From Occultella glacieicola (GTDB lineage: Bacteria > Actinomycetota > Actinomycetes > Actinomycetales > Beutenbergiaceae), in contig NZ_SMNA01000006.1 in the NCBI RefSeq assembly GCF_004353825.1, forward strand, positions 248,001 through 312,000: a DNA stretch of 64,000 nt, in the 5' to 3' direction. Below are positions 44,001-52,949 of this stretch, one piece after another (position 1 is the stretch's first letter; every line of letters starts with the position of its first letter). The notes beneath the pieces are model-generated. The model saw only the letters and a program-made list of their open reading frames with translations. It searched no databases and was not told the DNA's origin. Made by a program: the position numbers and the translations under genes.

Positions 44001-45233
44001 ATGACTACGAAGACGTGGGCGGCAACCGCCGCAACGACTGCCGCGATCGCTCTGGCCGTGGCCGGTTGCGCCGGCCAGTCCGGCGGTGGCAGCGACGGCG
44101 AGGAGAACCCTGACGATCCGATCGTCATCGGTGTCTCCCTCCCCCTGACCGGTGACTTCGCCGAGCCCGGCAAGGGTGTGCAGCGCGGGTACGAGGTCTG
44201 GGTCGACGAGATCAACGCGAACGGTGGCCTGCTCGGCCGTCAGGTCGAGCTCATCGTGCTGGACGACGGCTCCGACGCGGCGCGGATCGTGTCCGACTAC
44301 GAGTCCCTGATCGCGCAGGAGGGGGTCGACCTCCTGTTCGGTCCGTTCTCCACCCGACTCGTCGTGCCATCGGCTCGGGTCGCCCAGGAGTACGGCATGC
44401 TCTTCGTCGAACCCGCCGGCGCCGCCGCCGAGGTGTTCGAGTCCGGCTTCGACAATCTGTTCTACGCGGCGCCGGCCATCGCCGACGACCACTACAACCA
44501 CCTCGCGGAGTACATCCTGTCGATGCCGGAGGACATCCGGCCGCAGACCGCTGCCTACGCCGCCCAGGACGACCCGTTCGCCCAGGGCACCGCCTACGGG
44601 TTGCGGGACCAGTTGGAGGCGGCCGGGATCGAGACCGTCGTCGACGAGGTGTATCCACCGAACGCCACCGACTTCAACCAGATCGCCGCACAGATCGCGG
44701 CCGCGGATGCGGACATCGTCGTCGGCGGCACCCTCTACCAGGACGCTGTCAACCTCATCATCGCGATGCAGCAGCTCGGCTACCAGCCGCGGATGGCCGC
44801 GTTCTCCACGGCGCCGACGAACCCGGAGTTCCCGGAGGCGCTCGGCTCCGCCGTCGAGGGGATCCTGTCCCCCACCGGCTATGCGCTCGAGGCGAGCTAT
44901 CCCTCGAACGTCGAGTTCGTCGAGGCCTACAACGAGATGTTCGGCACCGACCCCCAGGAGGACGAGGCGAACGCCTACACCACCGGCCAGGTGGTCGCGG
45001 CGGCCGTGGAAGCCGTCGGGTGCGCCGAACAGGGCGAGTGCCAGCAGCAGCTGATCGACTGGCTCCGCACCAACTCGGTGGAGACGGTGGTCGGTGAGCT
45101 CAGCTGGGACGAGGCCGGCCGACCCCAGGGCGCCCACATGATCCTCCAGTACGTCGGCGGCGAGATCCAGATCGTGCTCCCCGAGGGCGAGGCGCAGATG
45201 ACCGAACTCGTCTACCCGAAGCCCGAGTGGTGA
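44001..45233 (+). CDS. Branched-chain-amino-acid-type (HAAT) binding lipoprotein
   Basis: 410 residues from an ATG at 44001 with AAGGAGG upstream. The lipobox is LAVAGCAG after a hydrophobic signal. The mature part is the LivJ/AmiC-type fold (IGVSLPLTGDFAEPG near 48, then GLLGRQVELIVLDDGSD). The family binds amino acids but also amides, urea, aromatic and hydroxy acids. Here the operon is under a sugar-type LacI repressor and next to CoA-ester catabolism, so the ligand is probably not a branched-chain amino acid. Confidence 0.88.
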   Translation: MTTKTWAATAATTAAIALAVAGCAGQSGGGSDGEENPDDPIVIGVSLPLTGDFAEPGKGVQRGYEVWVDEINANGGLLGRQVELIVLDDGSDAARIVSDYESLIAQEGVDLLFGPFSTRLVVPSARVAQEYGMLFVEPAGAAAEVFESGFDNLFYAAPAIADDHYNHLAEYILSMPEDIRPQTAAYAAQDDPFAQGTAYGLRDQLEAAGIETVVDEVYPPNATDFNQIAAQIAAADADIVVGGTLYQDAVNLIIAMQQLGYQPRMAAFSTAPTNPEFPEALGSAVEGILSPTGYALEASYPSNVEFVEAYNEMFGTDPQEDEANAYTTGQVVAAAVEAVGCAEQGECQQQLIDWLRTNSVETVVGELSWDEAGRPQGAHMILQYVGGEIQIVLPEGEAQMTELVYPKPEW

Positions 45234-45240
45234 TCGACGA

Positions 45241-46128
45241 GTGGTCTCCGGCGCTCTGATCTTCCAGAGTCTGATCCTGGGCCTGATGCTGGGAGGGCTG
45301 TACGCCCTCCTGGCATCAGGGCTCACGATGTACTTCGGGATCATGCGGGTGGTGATGTTGGCGCACTCGGCGGCGATCATCCTGTCCGCCTACATCGCCT
45401 GGCGGTTCGCGACCCTGACCGGCCTCGACCCGATGCTGTCCCTGCTCGGGACCGTGCCCGTGTTCTTCCTGATGGGGTTCCTCACCCAGCGGCTGCTCGT
45501 GTCCCGGCTGAGGCCGGCGACGATGTCGATGATGTCGGTGCTGCTGACCTTCGCGATCGCCCTGATCATCGAAGGACTGCTCGGGTATTTCTTCACCGGT
45601 ACCCAGCGTCGGATCAACCTCCCCTACGGCACCGCGAGCGTGAACGTGCTGGGGGCCTCGCTTCCCGTGGTGCAGATCATCTCGTTCCTGCTGGCCACGG
45701 TCAGCATGGCCGCGCTGTACGTGGTCCTCAAGAAGACCCGCTTCGGCTGGGCGCTGCGAGCAACCATCCAGCACAAGGAGGCCGCCCAGCTCGTCGGCAT
45801 CAACACCGAGCGGCTGTCCGGCTACGGCTTCGGGCTGGGCCTGGCCACCGCGGCGGTCGGGGGTGCGGCCCTCTCGCTCCAGGTCACCATCTACCCATCG
45901 CTGCACTGGCACTGGATCGGGCCGCTGATGGCAATCATCGTCGTCGGTGGGCTGGGGAGCATCCCTGGCGCCGCCATCGCGGCCCTCGTCCTCGGCACCA
46001 TGCGGGTGATGCTCGAGATCCCGTTCGGGCCGACGTGGGCCCAGACGATCTTCTTCGTCGCCCTCTTCGTCACCCTGATGGTCCGTCCCCAAGGATTCTT
46101 CGGAGGTCGTCTTGCCCAGCGCTTCTGA
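45241..46128 (+). CDS. LivH-type ABC transporter permease
   Basis: 295 residues from a GTG at 45241. About eight hydrophobic helices are seen; the N-terminus GGLYALLASGLTMYFGIMRV is typical of LivH, and RATIQHKEAAQLVGIN is the cytoplasmic ATPase-contact loop. It pairs with the LivM-type subunit, whose TTG start lies inside its 3' end. Confidence 0.9.
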   Translation: MVSGALIFQSLILGLMLGGLYALLASGLTMYFGIMRVVMLAHSAAIILSAYIAWRFATLTGLDPMLSLLGTVPVFFLMGFLTQRLLVSRLRPATMSMMSVLLTFAIALIIEGLLGYFFTGTQRRINLPYGTASVNVLGASLPVVQIISFLLATVSMAALYVVLKKTRFGWALRATIQHKEAAQLVGINTERLSGYGFGLGLATAAVGGAALSLQVTIYPSLHWHWIGPLMAIIVVGGLGSIPGAAIAALVLGTMRVMLEIPFGPTWAQTIFFVALFVTLMVRPQGFFGGRLAQRF

Positions 46129-47269
46129 CCACATCGTCGGCACCGGCGTCGCCCGGACCCGCGACCGTGGCGTCGTCCGGATCATCAAGGGCGTCGTCCT
46201 GCTCGCCGGAGCTGCCCTGCTCGTGAGCTGGCCGTCGCTCGCGGCGAACCCCTACCTGGTCTCGGCCGGCGTCGTCGTCCTCAACTACGCGGTGTTCGCG
46301 AGCTCCTGGAACATCATGGGCGGCCTCACCGGGTACATCTCGCTGGGACATGCGGCCTACTTCGGACTGGGCGCCTACGGCACCGCGCTGCTGATCCAGA
46401 ACTTCGACATACCGTCGTTCGGCGCCTGGTTCCTGGCCGGACTGCTCACCCTGGTCATCGCGATCCCGGTCGGCTGGGCGGCCCTGCGGGTGCGTGGCGC
46501 GTCGTTCGTCATCGTGACGATCGCCCTGGTCCTCGTGCTCGCCCTGATCTTCCAGAGTCTGCGCGGGATCACCGGCGGTTCGGACGGGCTGATCGTGCCG
46601 CGTCCGTTTCCCGACCTCCTCCGGCCCGAGCACCACGCCACGTTCTACTACATCTACGCCGGTCTGCTCGCGGTGGTCCTCGCGGTCTGGTTCGTGATCG
46701 CCCGGTCCCGGTTCGGAGCCGGCCTCAAGGCCATCCGGGAGGACGAGGACAAGGCCGAGTCGCTCGGGATCCCCACCACCCGGTACAAGGGCATCGCCCA
46801 CGCGCTGTCGGCCTACTTCGTGGCGCTCGGCGGTGGCCTGTACGCCCTGTGGTTCGGCGACCTCGACCCGATCATGCAGTTCTCCGTCCTGCTCAGCGCC
46901 GAGGTCGTGCTGATGGCCCTGCTCGGCGGCGTGCGGTTCCTGCTCGGCCCGCTCGTCGGGGCCATCATCGTCGGCACCGCACTGGAGTACTTCGTCCTCA
47001 ACTTCGGGGAGACCCAGCTGCACCTGGTCGCGACCGGCATCCTGCTCGCCGTCGTCGTGCTGTTCCTGCCCGACGGCGTGCTGGCCGGCCTGAGTGAACT
47101 GGTCGCCAGGTTCCGCCCGCAGGCCACCTCGATCCGGGAGATGACCGCGGAGGAGCTGCAGAACCAGCGCGTCTCCGAGGTCCGCCCCGGGTCCGGCGTC
47201 GACGCGGACCCCACGTCGTCCGAACGCAGCGAGCAGGAGCTCGCACCCGTGGAACGGAGTCCGTCATGA
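46112..47269 (+). CDS. LivM-type ABC transporter permease
   Basis: 385 residues from a TTG at 46112 with CGGAGG upstream, overlapping the LivH-type gene by 17 bases. Membrane helices and the segment GLTGYISLGHAAYFGLGAY are family-typical; KAIREDEDKAESLGI is the ATPase-contact loop. A hydrophilic tail of about 50 residues at the C-terminus is longer than usual. Confidence 0.9.
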   Translation: MPSASDHIVGTGVARTRDRGVVRIIKGVVLLAGAALLVSWPSLAANPYLVSAGVVVLNYAVFASSWNIMGGLTGYISLGHAAYFGLGAYGTALLIQNFDIPSFGAWFLAGLLTLVIAIPVGWAALRVRGASFVIVTIALVLVLALIFQSLRGITGGSDGLIVPRPFPDLLRPEHHATFYYIYAGLLAVVLAVWFVIARSRFGAGLKAIREDEDKAESLGIPTTRYKGIAHALSAYFVALGGGLYALWFGDLDPIMQFSVLLSAEVVLMALLGGVRFLLGPLVGAIIVGTALEYFVLNFGETQLHLVATGILLAVVVLFLPDGVLAGLSELVARFRPQATSIREMTAEELQNQRVSEVRPGSGVDADPTSSERSEQELAPVERSPS

Positions 47270-48039
47270 CCGCCACCGTCGAGCCGACCTCACCCGCGCC
47301 GGCGACGCCGAGTGTGCTCAGCACCCGTGGCCTGACGAAGTCCTTCGGTGGCGTGCACGCCGTCCGGGACGTCTCGGTCGGCTTCCTCGAGGGCAAAGTC
47401 AACGGGCTGATCGGGCCGAACGGGTCCGGCAAGACCACCTTCTTCAACATGGTCACGGGCATGATCAAGCCCGACTCGGGCGAGGTCATGCAGGGCGAGC
47501 GCTCCATCACCCGCTGGGCCCCGCACCGGATCGCCCGGCTGGGCATCGGCCGCAGCTTCCAGCTGTGCCGGGTGTTCCCCCGCCTGACCGTGCTGGAGAA
47601 CCTGCTGGTGGCGGTGCGCCCCACCTCGCTCGCCTCGGCCCTGCTCGGCGCGCACCATGCCCCGACCGTCGCGCGGGCCCGGGAGATCCTGGCGCGGGTC
47701 GGCATCGAGCACCTCGAACACGCCGAGGCGCGGGACATCTCCTACGGGCAGCAGAAACTCCTGGAACTCGGTGGCGTGCTGATGGCGGACCCCCGCATCA
47801 TCATGCTCGACGAGCCGGCCGGAGGCGTGAACCCCGCCCTCATCGAACGGATCGCCACCCTCATCCGGGAGCTCAACGCCGAGGGCCGCACGTTCATCGT
47901 CGTCGAGCACAACATGGATCTGGTGATGAACCTCTGCGACCACATCGTGGTCTTCGACCGCGGGCGGCCGATCGCGGCCGGGGTGCCCGCCGAGATCCAG
48001 TCCGACCCAGCCGTATTGGAGGCCTACCTTGGAGTCTGA
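47266..48039 (+). CDS. LivG-type ABC transporter ATP-binding protein
   Basis: 257 residues from an ATG overlapping the previous stop (ATGA). Walker A is GPNGSGKTT, the signature is ISYGQQKLLELG, Walker B is IIMLDEPAGG and the switch His is in VEHNMD. It powers uptake with the LivF-type subunit. The LivG-specific RSFQLCRVFP Q-loop region is present. Confidence 0.92.
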   Translation: MTATVEPTSPAPATPSVLSTRGLTKSFGGVHAVRDVSVGFLEGKVNGLIGPNGSGKTTFFNMVTGMIKPDSGEVMQGERSITRWAPHRIARLGIGRSFQLCRVFPRLTVLENLLVAVRPTSLASALLGAHHAPTVARAREILARVGIEHLEHAEARDISYGQQKLLELGGVLMADPRIIMLDEPAGGVNPALIERIATLIRELNAEGRTFIVVEHNMDLVMNLCDHIVVFDRGRPIAAGVPAEIQSDPAVLEAYLGV

Positions 48040-48760
48040 CCTGCTCCTCGAGCTGAAGGATGTCGAAGCCGGCTACGGGAAAGCCGCGCTGGTGCTGCGC
48101 GGCCTGTCGATCGAGGTGGCGCGGAGCTCCATCGTCTGCCTGGTCGGGCCGAACGGCGCCGGCAAGTCGACGGTGCTGAAGGTGGCCAGCGGCCTGCTCA
48201 GGCCGCGCTCCGGGCAGGTCCTCCTGAACGGCGAGGACATCACCGGCCGCAGCCCGCAGGACCTCCTGCGCCAGGGGTTGGCGCACGTGCTCCAGGGGCA
48301 CAGCGTGTTCCGCGAGATGACGGTCGCGGAGAACGTCCGCCTCGGCGGGTACACGGTGCGGGACCAGGCGACCATCAGCGAGCGGATCGGCCTGGTCCAG
48401 GACCTGTTCCCGGTGGTGGGCGAACGCTGGGATGCCATGGCCGGACTGCTCTCCGGCGGTCAGCAGAAGCAGGTCGAGTTCGCCCGGGCCCTCATCGCGA
48501 GTCCGCAGGTGATCCTGCTCGACGAACCCTCGATGGGTCTGGACCCGAAGACGACCGCCACGGTGTTCGAGCAGATCGTCCGGATGCGCGATGCCGGGGT
48601 GGCCGTCCTGCTCGTCGAGCAGAACGCCCGCCGGGCGCTGGAGACGGCGGACGTCGGGTGCGTCCTCGACCTCGGCCGGGTCCACATCTCGGGCCCGGCG
48701 ACCGACCTGCTGGGTGACTCCCGACTCGGCGACCTCTATCTCGGCGGCCGCGCCCGCTGA
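48029..48760 (+). CDS. LivF-type ABC transporter ATP-binding protein
   Basis: 243 residues from a TTG at 48029 with GGAGG upstream, overlapping the LivG-type gene by 11 bases. Walker A is GPNGAGKST, the signature LSGGQQKQVEFAR, Walker B VILLDEPSMG and the switch His position is occupied by Gln in VEQNAR, as is normal in LivF. It completes a full HAAT transporter. Confidence 0.92.
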   Translation: MESDLLLELKDVEAGYGKAALVLRGLSIEVARSSIVCLVGPNGAGKSTVLKVASGLLRPRSGQVLLNGEDITGRSPQDLLRQGLAHVLQGHSVFREMTVAENVRLGGYTVRDQATISERIGLVQDLFPVVGERWDAMAGLLSGGQQKQVEFARALIASPQVILLDEPSMGLDPKTTATVFEQIVRMRDAGVAVLLVEQNARRALETADVGCVLDLGRVHISGPATDLLGDSRLGDLYLGGRAR

Positions 48761-48768
48761 CCCGAGGC

Positions 48769-51099
48769 TCAGCCGCGCGGCTCCCGGCCCACCGGCTGGC
48801 TGGGCTCCGCACGCAGCGGACCGGGGGCACGCAGGGGCACGAGCACGGCCTCGGCGCCCACCTCGACCCGTGAGCCGTCCACGACGACGACGATCGGGTC
48901 CCGACCCTCCAGCACGGTCAGGGTCGTGCCCGCCGCCGTCGTCTCCACGCGCAGGAGCGCGCCACGCCAGGTGAGGTGAAATCGAGTGCGGCTGAGCGCG
49001 GCCGGGAGCACCGGGGAGAGCTCGAGCTCGTCGTGCTCCTCGCGCAACCCACCCAGCCCGGCGGCGAGCCCGAGCCAGGAGCCGGCCAGCGACGCCATGT
49101 GCAGACCCTGCGCGGTGTCCTGTTGGATGTCGCAGAGGTCCACGAGGGCCGCCTCGCGCAGGTAGCGCAGTGCGAGCTCGGGATGCTGCGCCCGCGCGGT
49201 GACGACCGCCTGTGCAGCGGCGGACAGGGATGAGTCCCGCACGGTGCGGGCCTCGTAGTACTCGAGGTCCGCGGCCAGCTCCTCGTCCGTGAAGTCGTCA
49301 CGGCACCACCACAGGGCCAGGACCAGGTCGGCCTGCTTGACCACCTGGCGTCGGTAGAACTTCGCGTAGTGCTGGTGCTCCTCCACGGGATAGGACTCGC
49401 GCTTGTCCGCGAAGCGCCACTCCCGGTAGGTCGTGAAGTTCTCGTTCGCCGGGTGCACGCCCAGGTGCTGGTCCCACGGCACGTGCACCGCCCCCGCGGC
49501 CCTGCGCCACCCATCGATCTCGCGGGTCGTCACCTCCAGCGCGCGGGCGCGCTCGGGCGCCGACTCACAGGCGTCGGCGGCGCGCAGAAGGTTGTCTCTG
49601 GCCATCAGGTTGGTGAACACGTTGTCATCGACCACGCCGGTGTACTCGTCCGGACCGGTCACTCCGAACAGGTGCCAGCCGCCGTCGGCATCCTCATGCC
49701 CGAGGGAGGACCACAGCCGAGCGGTCTCGATGAGCACCTCGACGCCACCGATCTCCCCCAGGTCACGCCCGGTGGCGTTGGCGTACAGCCAGAAGGCCCG
49801 GGAGATCGCGGCGTTGACATGGACCGCAGCGGTGCTCGCCGGCCAGTACGCGGAGGTCTCCTGACCGTCGATCGTGCGCCACGCGAATGTGGCGCCGGCC
49901 CACTCCAGAACCTCGGCGCGCCGGCGGGCGGCGTCGAGCGTCGAGGCGCGCCAACGCAGCAGGCGCTCGGCCGCGTCCGGGACCACCAGCGCCAACACGG
50001 GCAGCACGAAGCCCTCGATGTCCCAGAAGGTGTGGCCGTTGTATCCGGCCCCGGTCAGGCCCTTCGCACCGATCGGCGCGTCATCGATGTGGGCCGAGGC
50101 GCAGTGGAGCTGGAAGAGGTTGTAGCGCACCGCCTGCTGGAGCTGGTCGTCGCCGTCGATCTCGACGTCCGCGCGCGCCCAGAACTCGGCGAGCCGGTCA
50201 CGCTGATCGGCGACCAGGCCCGTCCAGCCCCGGTCCCGTCCCGAGCGGACCGCCGCCGCCGCCCGTTCGAGCATCGACACCACCGCGGAGCCACGGGACC
50301 AGACGTAGCCGAGCGTCTTGGTGAGGGTCAGCCGATCACCCGCGGTCAGCGCCGCCACGGCCGTGGTGACCACGTGGTCCTCGCCGGCCTCGGACTCCAC
50401 CCGCGCCGCGCCCTCGATGTCGTGCTCGACGGCAGCTGCGACGATCATCCCCGTTCGCCTCGTCCTCAGCACGAGCGCGCCCCCGGCGTCGCCGGCGTGC
50501 CGGTCGACCACCGAGAACGGGCTGTCCAGTGCCTCCGACACGCGCGGGTCGTCGCTCTCCACCTCGGGCGGGCAGATGCCGATCGCGAGTTCGGAACGGA
50601 CGACGACGTGTGCCGGACCGTCCAACGCCCGGAGCTCGTACCGGATCGCGCAGACCGAGGCTTCGGTGAGCGAGACGAGACGGCTGGACCGCAGTTCCAG
50701 CGTGGTGCCCGACGGGGAGCGCCACCGCATCCGGCGGTCGAGAGTGCCGGACCGCAGGTCGAGCCCGCGTTCGTGCACCTCCGGCGAGATCTCCCGGATG
50801 TCGACGGGGATGCCATCGATCACCAGGCGTACCGGAGTGCCGTCAGCCACCGCGACGATCGACTGGCCCTCCTCCGGGTGACCGTAGCCACCCTCCGGGT
50901 AGGCCAGCGGATGCGTCTCGAACACCCCCGAGAGGAACGTGCCCCGCTCGACGGAGGGGTCGACCTCGTCGAGCGACCCGCGAACACCGAGGTAGCCGTT
51001 GGACACGCTGAAGATGGCCTCCGCGGCGCCGAGGGAGTCGGTCTCGACGCGCGGTTCACGCACCACCCATGGGTCGATCTGCAGACGTGGTGCGTTCAT
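48769..51099 (-). CDS. GH65 family glycoside phosphorylase/hydrolase
   Basis: 776 residues from an ATG at 51099 with AAGGAG upstream. The N-terminal beta-sandwich (to about 270) begins with SVSNGYLGVRGSLDE. The (alpha/alpha)6 domain carries NGHTFWDIEGFVLP and the catalytic Glu in VTGPDEYTGVVDDN. The phosphate-site region follows in AYWPAS/QDTAQGLHMASLAG-like segments. It is cytoplasmic. Members phosphorolyse trehalose, maltose, kojibiose or nigerose; the exact one is not readable. No beta-phosphoglucomutase gene, the usual partner, is adjacent. Confidence 0.88.
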   Translation of the reverse strand: MNAPRLQIDPWVVREPRVETDSLGAAEAIFSVSNGYLGVRGSLDEVDPSVERGTFLSGVFETHPLAYPEGGYGHPEEGQSIVAVADGTPVRLVIDGIPVDIREISPEVHERGLDLRSGTLDRRMRWRSPSGTTLELRSSRLVSLTEASVCAIRYELRALDGPAHVVVRSELAIGICPPEVESDDPRVSEALDSPFSVVDRHAGDAGGALVLRTRRTGMIVAAAVEHDIEGAARVESEAGEDHVVTTAVAALTAGDRLTLTKTLGYVWSRGSAVVSMLERAAAAVRSGRDRGWTGLVADQRDRLAEFWARADVEIDGDDQLQQAVRYNLFQLHCASAHIDDAPIGAKGLTGAGYNGHTFWDIEGFVLPVLALVVPDAAERLLRWRASTLDAARRRAEVLEWAGATFAWRTIDGQETSAYWPASTAAVHVNAAISRAFWLYANATGRDLGEIGGVEVLIETARLWSSLGHEDADGGWHLFGVTGPDEYTGVVDDNVFTNLMARDNLLRAADACESAPERARALEVTTREIDGWRRAAGAVHVPWDQHLGVHPANENFTTYREWRFADKRESYPVEEHQHYAKFYRRQVVKQADLVLALWWCRDDFTDEELAADLEYYEARTVRDSSLSAAAQAVVTARAQHPELALRYLREAALVDLCDIQQDTAQGLHMASLAGSWLGLAAGLGGLREEHDELELSPVLPAALSRTRFHLTWRGALLRVETTAAGTTLTVLEGRDPIVVVVDGSRVEVGAEAVLVPLRAPGPLRAEPSQPVGREPRG

Positions 51100-51211
51100 C
51101 GGGCTCCTTGTGGTCATGGACGGTGCGGTTCAGTCTGCTCAGGGATCGGTCCCGTGGCATCCGGACGCACCGCGGCGTGGACCCCGGTGGGTTCACGCCC
51201 CCGTCACGCGG

Positions 51212-51778
51212 TCACGGGCTCGACCCGACAGCGCCGAGAACGTACGCGCACACCGAGCGGAAGTTGCTGTCTGGGGATCCCACGGCGTCCAGGGTGAGCC
51301 GCTCACCGGTCAGCGTGGGGAACTCCCCCCGCATCCGCTCCACGTGGGACCAGTCGATCTCGTGCCAGCCAGGGATGCCGCGGACGCGTCCCTCCACCCG
51401 TGACCGGTGCAGGTCCACGTCGCTGCAGACGCACTCGACGACTTTGAGCGCGGCGCCGTGCGCGATCGCGGTGGAGCGCCAGTGGTCGGCGACGTCGTCG
51501 GTGACCAGGCAGTCGAGAACGGCGCTCTGCCCGAGCAGCAGCTGGCGGGTCAACAGGCCGCCGAGCACGCTGTGGTACAGCCGCGAGTACGCCTCGCGAC
51601 CGAGCTGCGCCAACTGGGCCGCGGCCGGCTTGAGCGACCCCATGAGCCAGTCGCCGGAGAACGCCGGCGCACCGAGGTGCATCGCGGTCCGGTCGGCCAT
51701 CGTCGACTTGCCCGTTCCCGGCAGGCCGGTGAAGACGACCACGACCGGCTGCGCCGGCGGGCCGGGCTCTGGTTCCAT
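51212..51778 (-). CDS. Small P-loop NTPase, kinase-like
   Basis: 188 residues from an ATG at 51778. Walker A is FTGLPGTGKST at about 16-26; a later DCLVTDD may be the Walker B acidic pair. The arrangement resembles the AAA_33/zeta-toxin and small-molecule kinase group, which phosphorylate sugars, nucleosides or antibiotics. It is monocistronic or co-transcribed with GH65 112 bases downstream. The substrate is not identifiable. Confidence 0.78.
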   Translation of the reverse strand: MEPEPGPPAQPVVVVFTGLPGTGKSTMADRTAMHLGAPAFSGDWLMGSLKPAAAQLAQLGREAYSRLYHSVLGGLLTRQLLLGQSAVLDCLVTDDVADHWRSTAIAHGAALKVVECVCSDVDLHRSRVEGRVRGIPGWHEIDWSHVERMRGEFPTLTGERLTLDAVGSPDSNFRSVCAYVLGAVGSSP

Positions 51779-51851
51779 GATCCGACCGTAGTCGGAGGAG
51801 TTCACCGAGGCCCGTCCCCGCACTCGGGCACGGCGACGTTCCCCGCAGCGG

Positions 51852-52949
51852 CTACCGCCGCAGTTCGGCGATCTCGGACTCGAACCTGGCCCGCACCCGC
51901 GCCTTCTCGTCCTCGGGCAGCCAGCACGCGTCGACACCCGCCAGTGCCATCGCGGTCAGCTCCTCCCGCGACACCCCCACCTGGTCGGCGAGGATCCGGT
52001 ACTCGCGCCCGAGGGTGGTCGGGAACAGGCCCGGATCGTCCGAGGCGGGCACCAGGTTCAGCCCGGCGTCGAGCATGGCGCGGATCGAGGCCCGCCGCCA
52101 CGGCCGCCAGGACCGGCGCGAGGTGGTCGAGGCCACCGTGAACGCGATGCCCTCGTCCCGCATCCGGGCCACCACCGCGTCGTCCTCGAGCACGAAGTAC
52201 CCGTGGTCGAGCCGGTCGCACCCGAGCACGTCCAGGCAGGTGATGGCGTTCTGCGCGGCCGGCACGTGCTCGGAGGTGTGGGCGGTGCGCTTCAGCCCGG
52301 CCTGCCCGGCCAGCGCGTAGGCCTCGGCGAACCGCTCCGGCGGCCCGGCGGTCTCCAGGTTGTCCAGGCCGATGCCGGCCACGTACGGGTGCGGGTTCGC
52401 CACGACGGTGCGGATCCACTCCAGGGCCTGCTCCCCCGTGCCGGACCGGTCGATCGCCGCGAGCATCCGCCCGGTCATCCCGAAGTCCCGCTCGGCCATC
52501 CGGATGCCCTCGGCGTACGCCTCGACGGTCCCGGTGTAGCCCAGCGACGCCAGGTGCCCCGGCACCATGTCGAACGAGAACTCCAGGTGCCGGGTGTTGC
52601 TGAGCCGGTGCGCGTCCTCGAACGCCTCGTACACGATCCTGGTCAGGTCGTCGCCGTCGCGGAGCACCTCCCGGATCCAGTTCGACACCTGGAACAACGA
52701 GTAGGACACCTCCGGCTCGTCGTCGCTGCGTCCCTGCGGCATCGGGATCCGGGTGTGCCGGTACAGCTCCGGGTCCGGCGGACGGGAGTTGATGCCGGCG
52801 AACACCTCCTGCGCAGGGGCCGGCAGGTCGAGACGCTCCCGGCGGGCCAGCTCCGCGAACGTGGCGGGCCGGACGGTGCCGAGCAGGTGACAGTGCAGGT
52901 CGACCTTGGGCAGGGCGTCGAGATAGTCGTGCAGCGCGACGTCAGCCAC
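51852..52949 (-). CDS. Adenosine/adenine deaminase family protein
   Basis: 365 residues from a GTG at 52949, overlapping the binding-protein stop by 8 bases. The zinc site is VDLHCHL (His19, His21), with HTSEH and LDHGY as later ligand/catalytic His and Glu, and the Asp pair in ASDDPGLFP. The usual PTSN substrate motif before the Asp pair is replaced by a Ser/Thr/Arg-rich STTSRRSWRPW, so the substrate may not be adenosine itself. It is the last gene of the polyamine-type transporter operon and would deaminate the imported compound. Confidence 0.85.
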   Translation of the reverse strand: MADVALHDYLDALPKVDLHCHLLGTVRPATFAELARRERLDLPAPAQEVFAGINSRPPDPELYRHTRIPMPQGRSDDEPEVSYSLFQVSNWIREVLRDGDDLTRIVYEAFEDAHRLSNTRHLEFSFDMVPGHLASLGYTGTVEAYAEGIRMAERDFGMTGRMLAAIDRSGTGEQALEWIRTVVANPHPYVAGIGLDNLETAGPPERFAEAYALAGQAGLKRTAHTSEHVPAAQNAITCLDVLGCDRLDHGYFVLEDDAVVARMRDEGIAFTVASTTSRRSWRPWRRASIRAMLDAGLNLVPASDDPGLFPTTLGREYRILADQVGVSREELTAMALAGVDACWLPEDEKARVRARFESEIAELRR

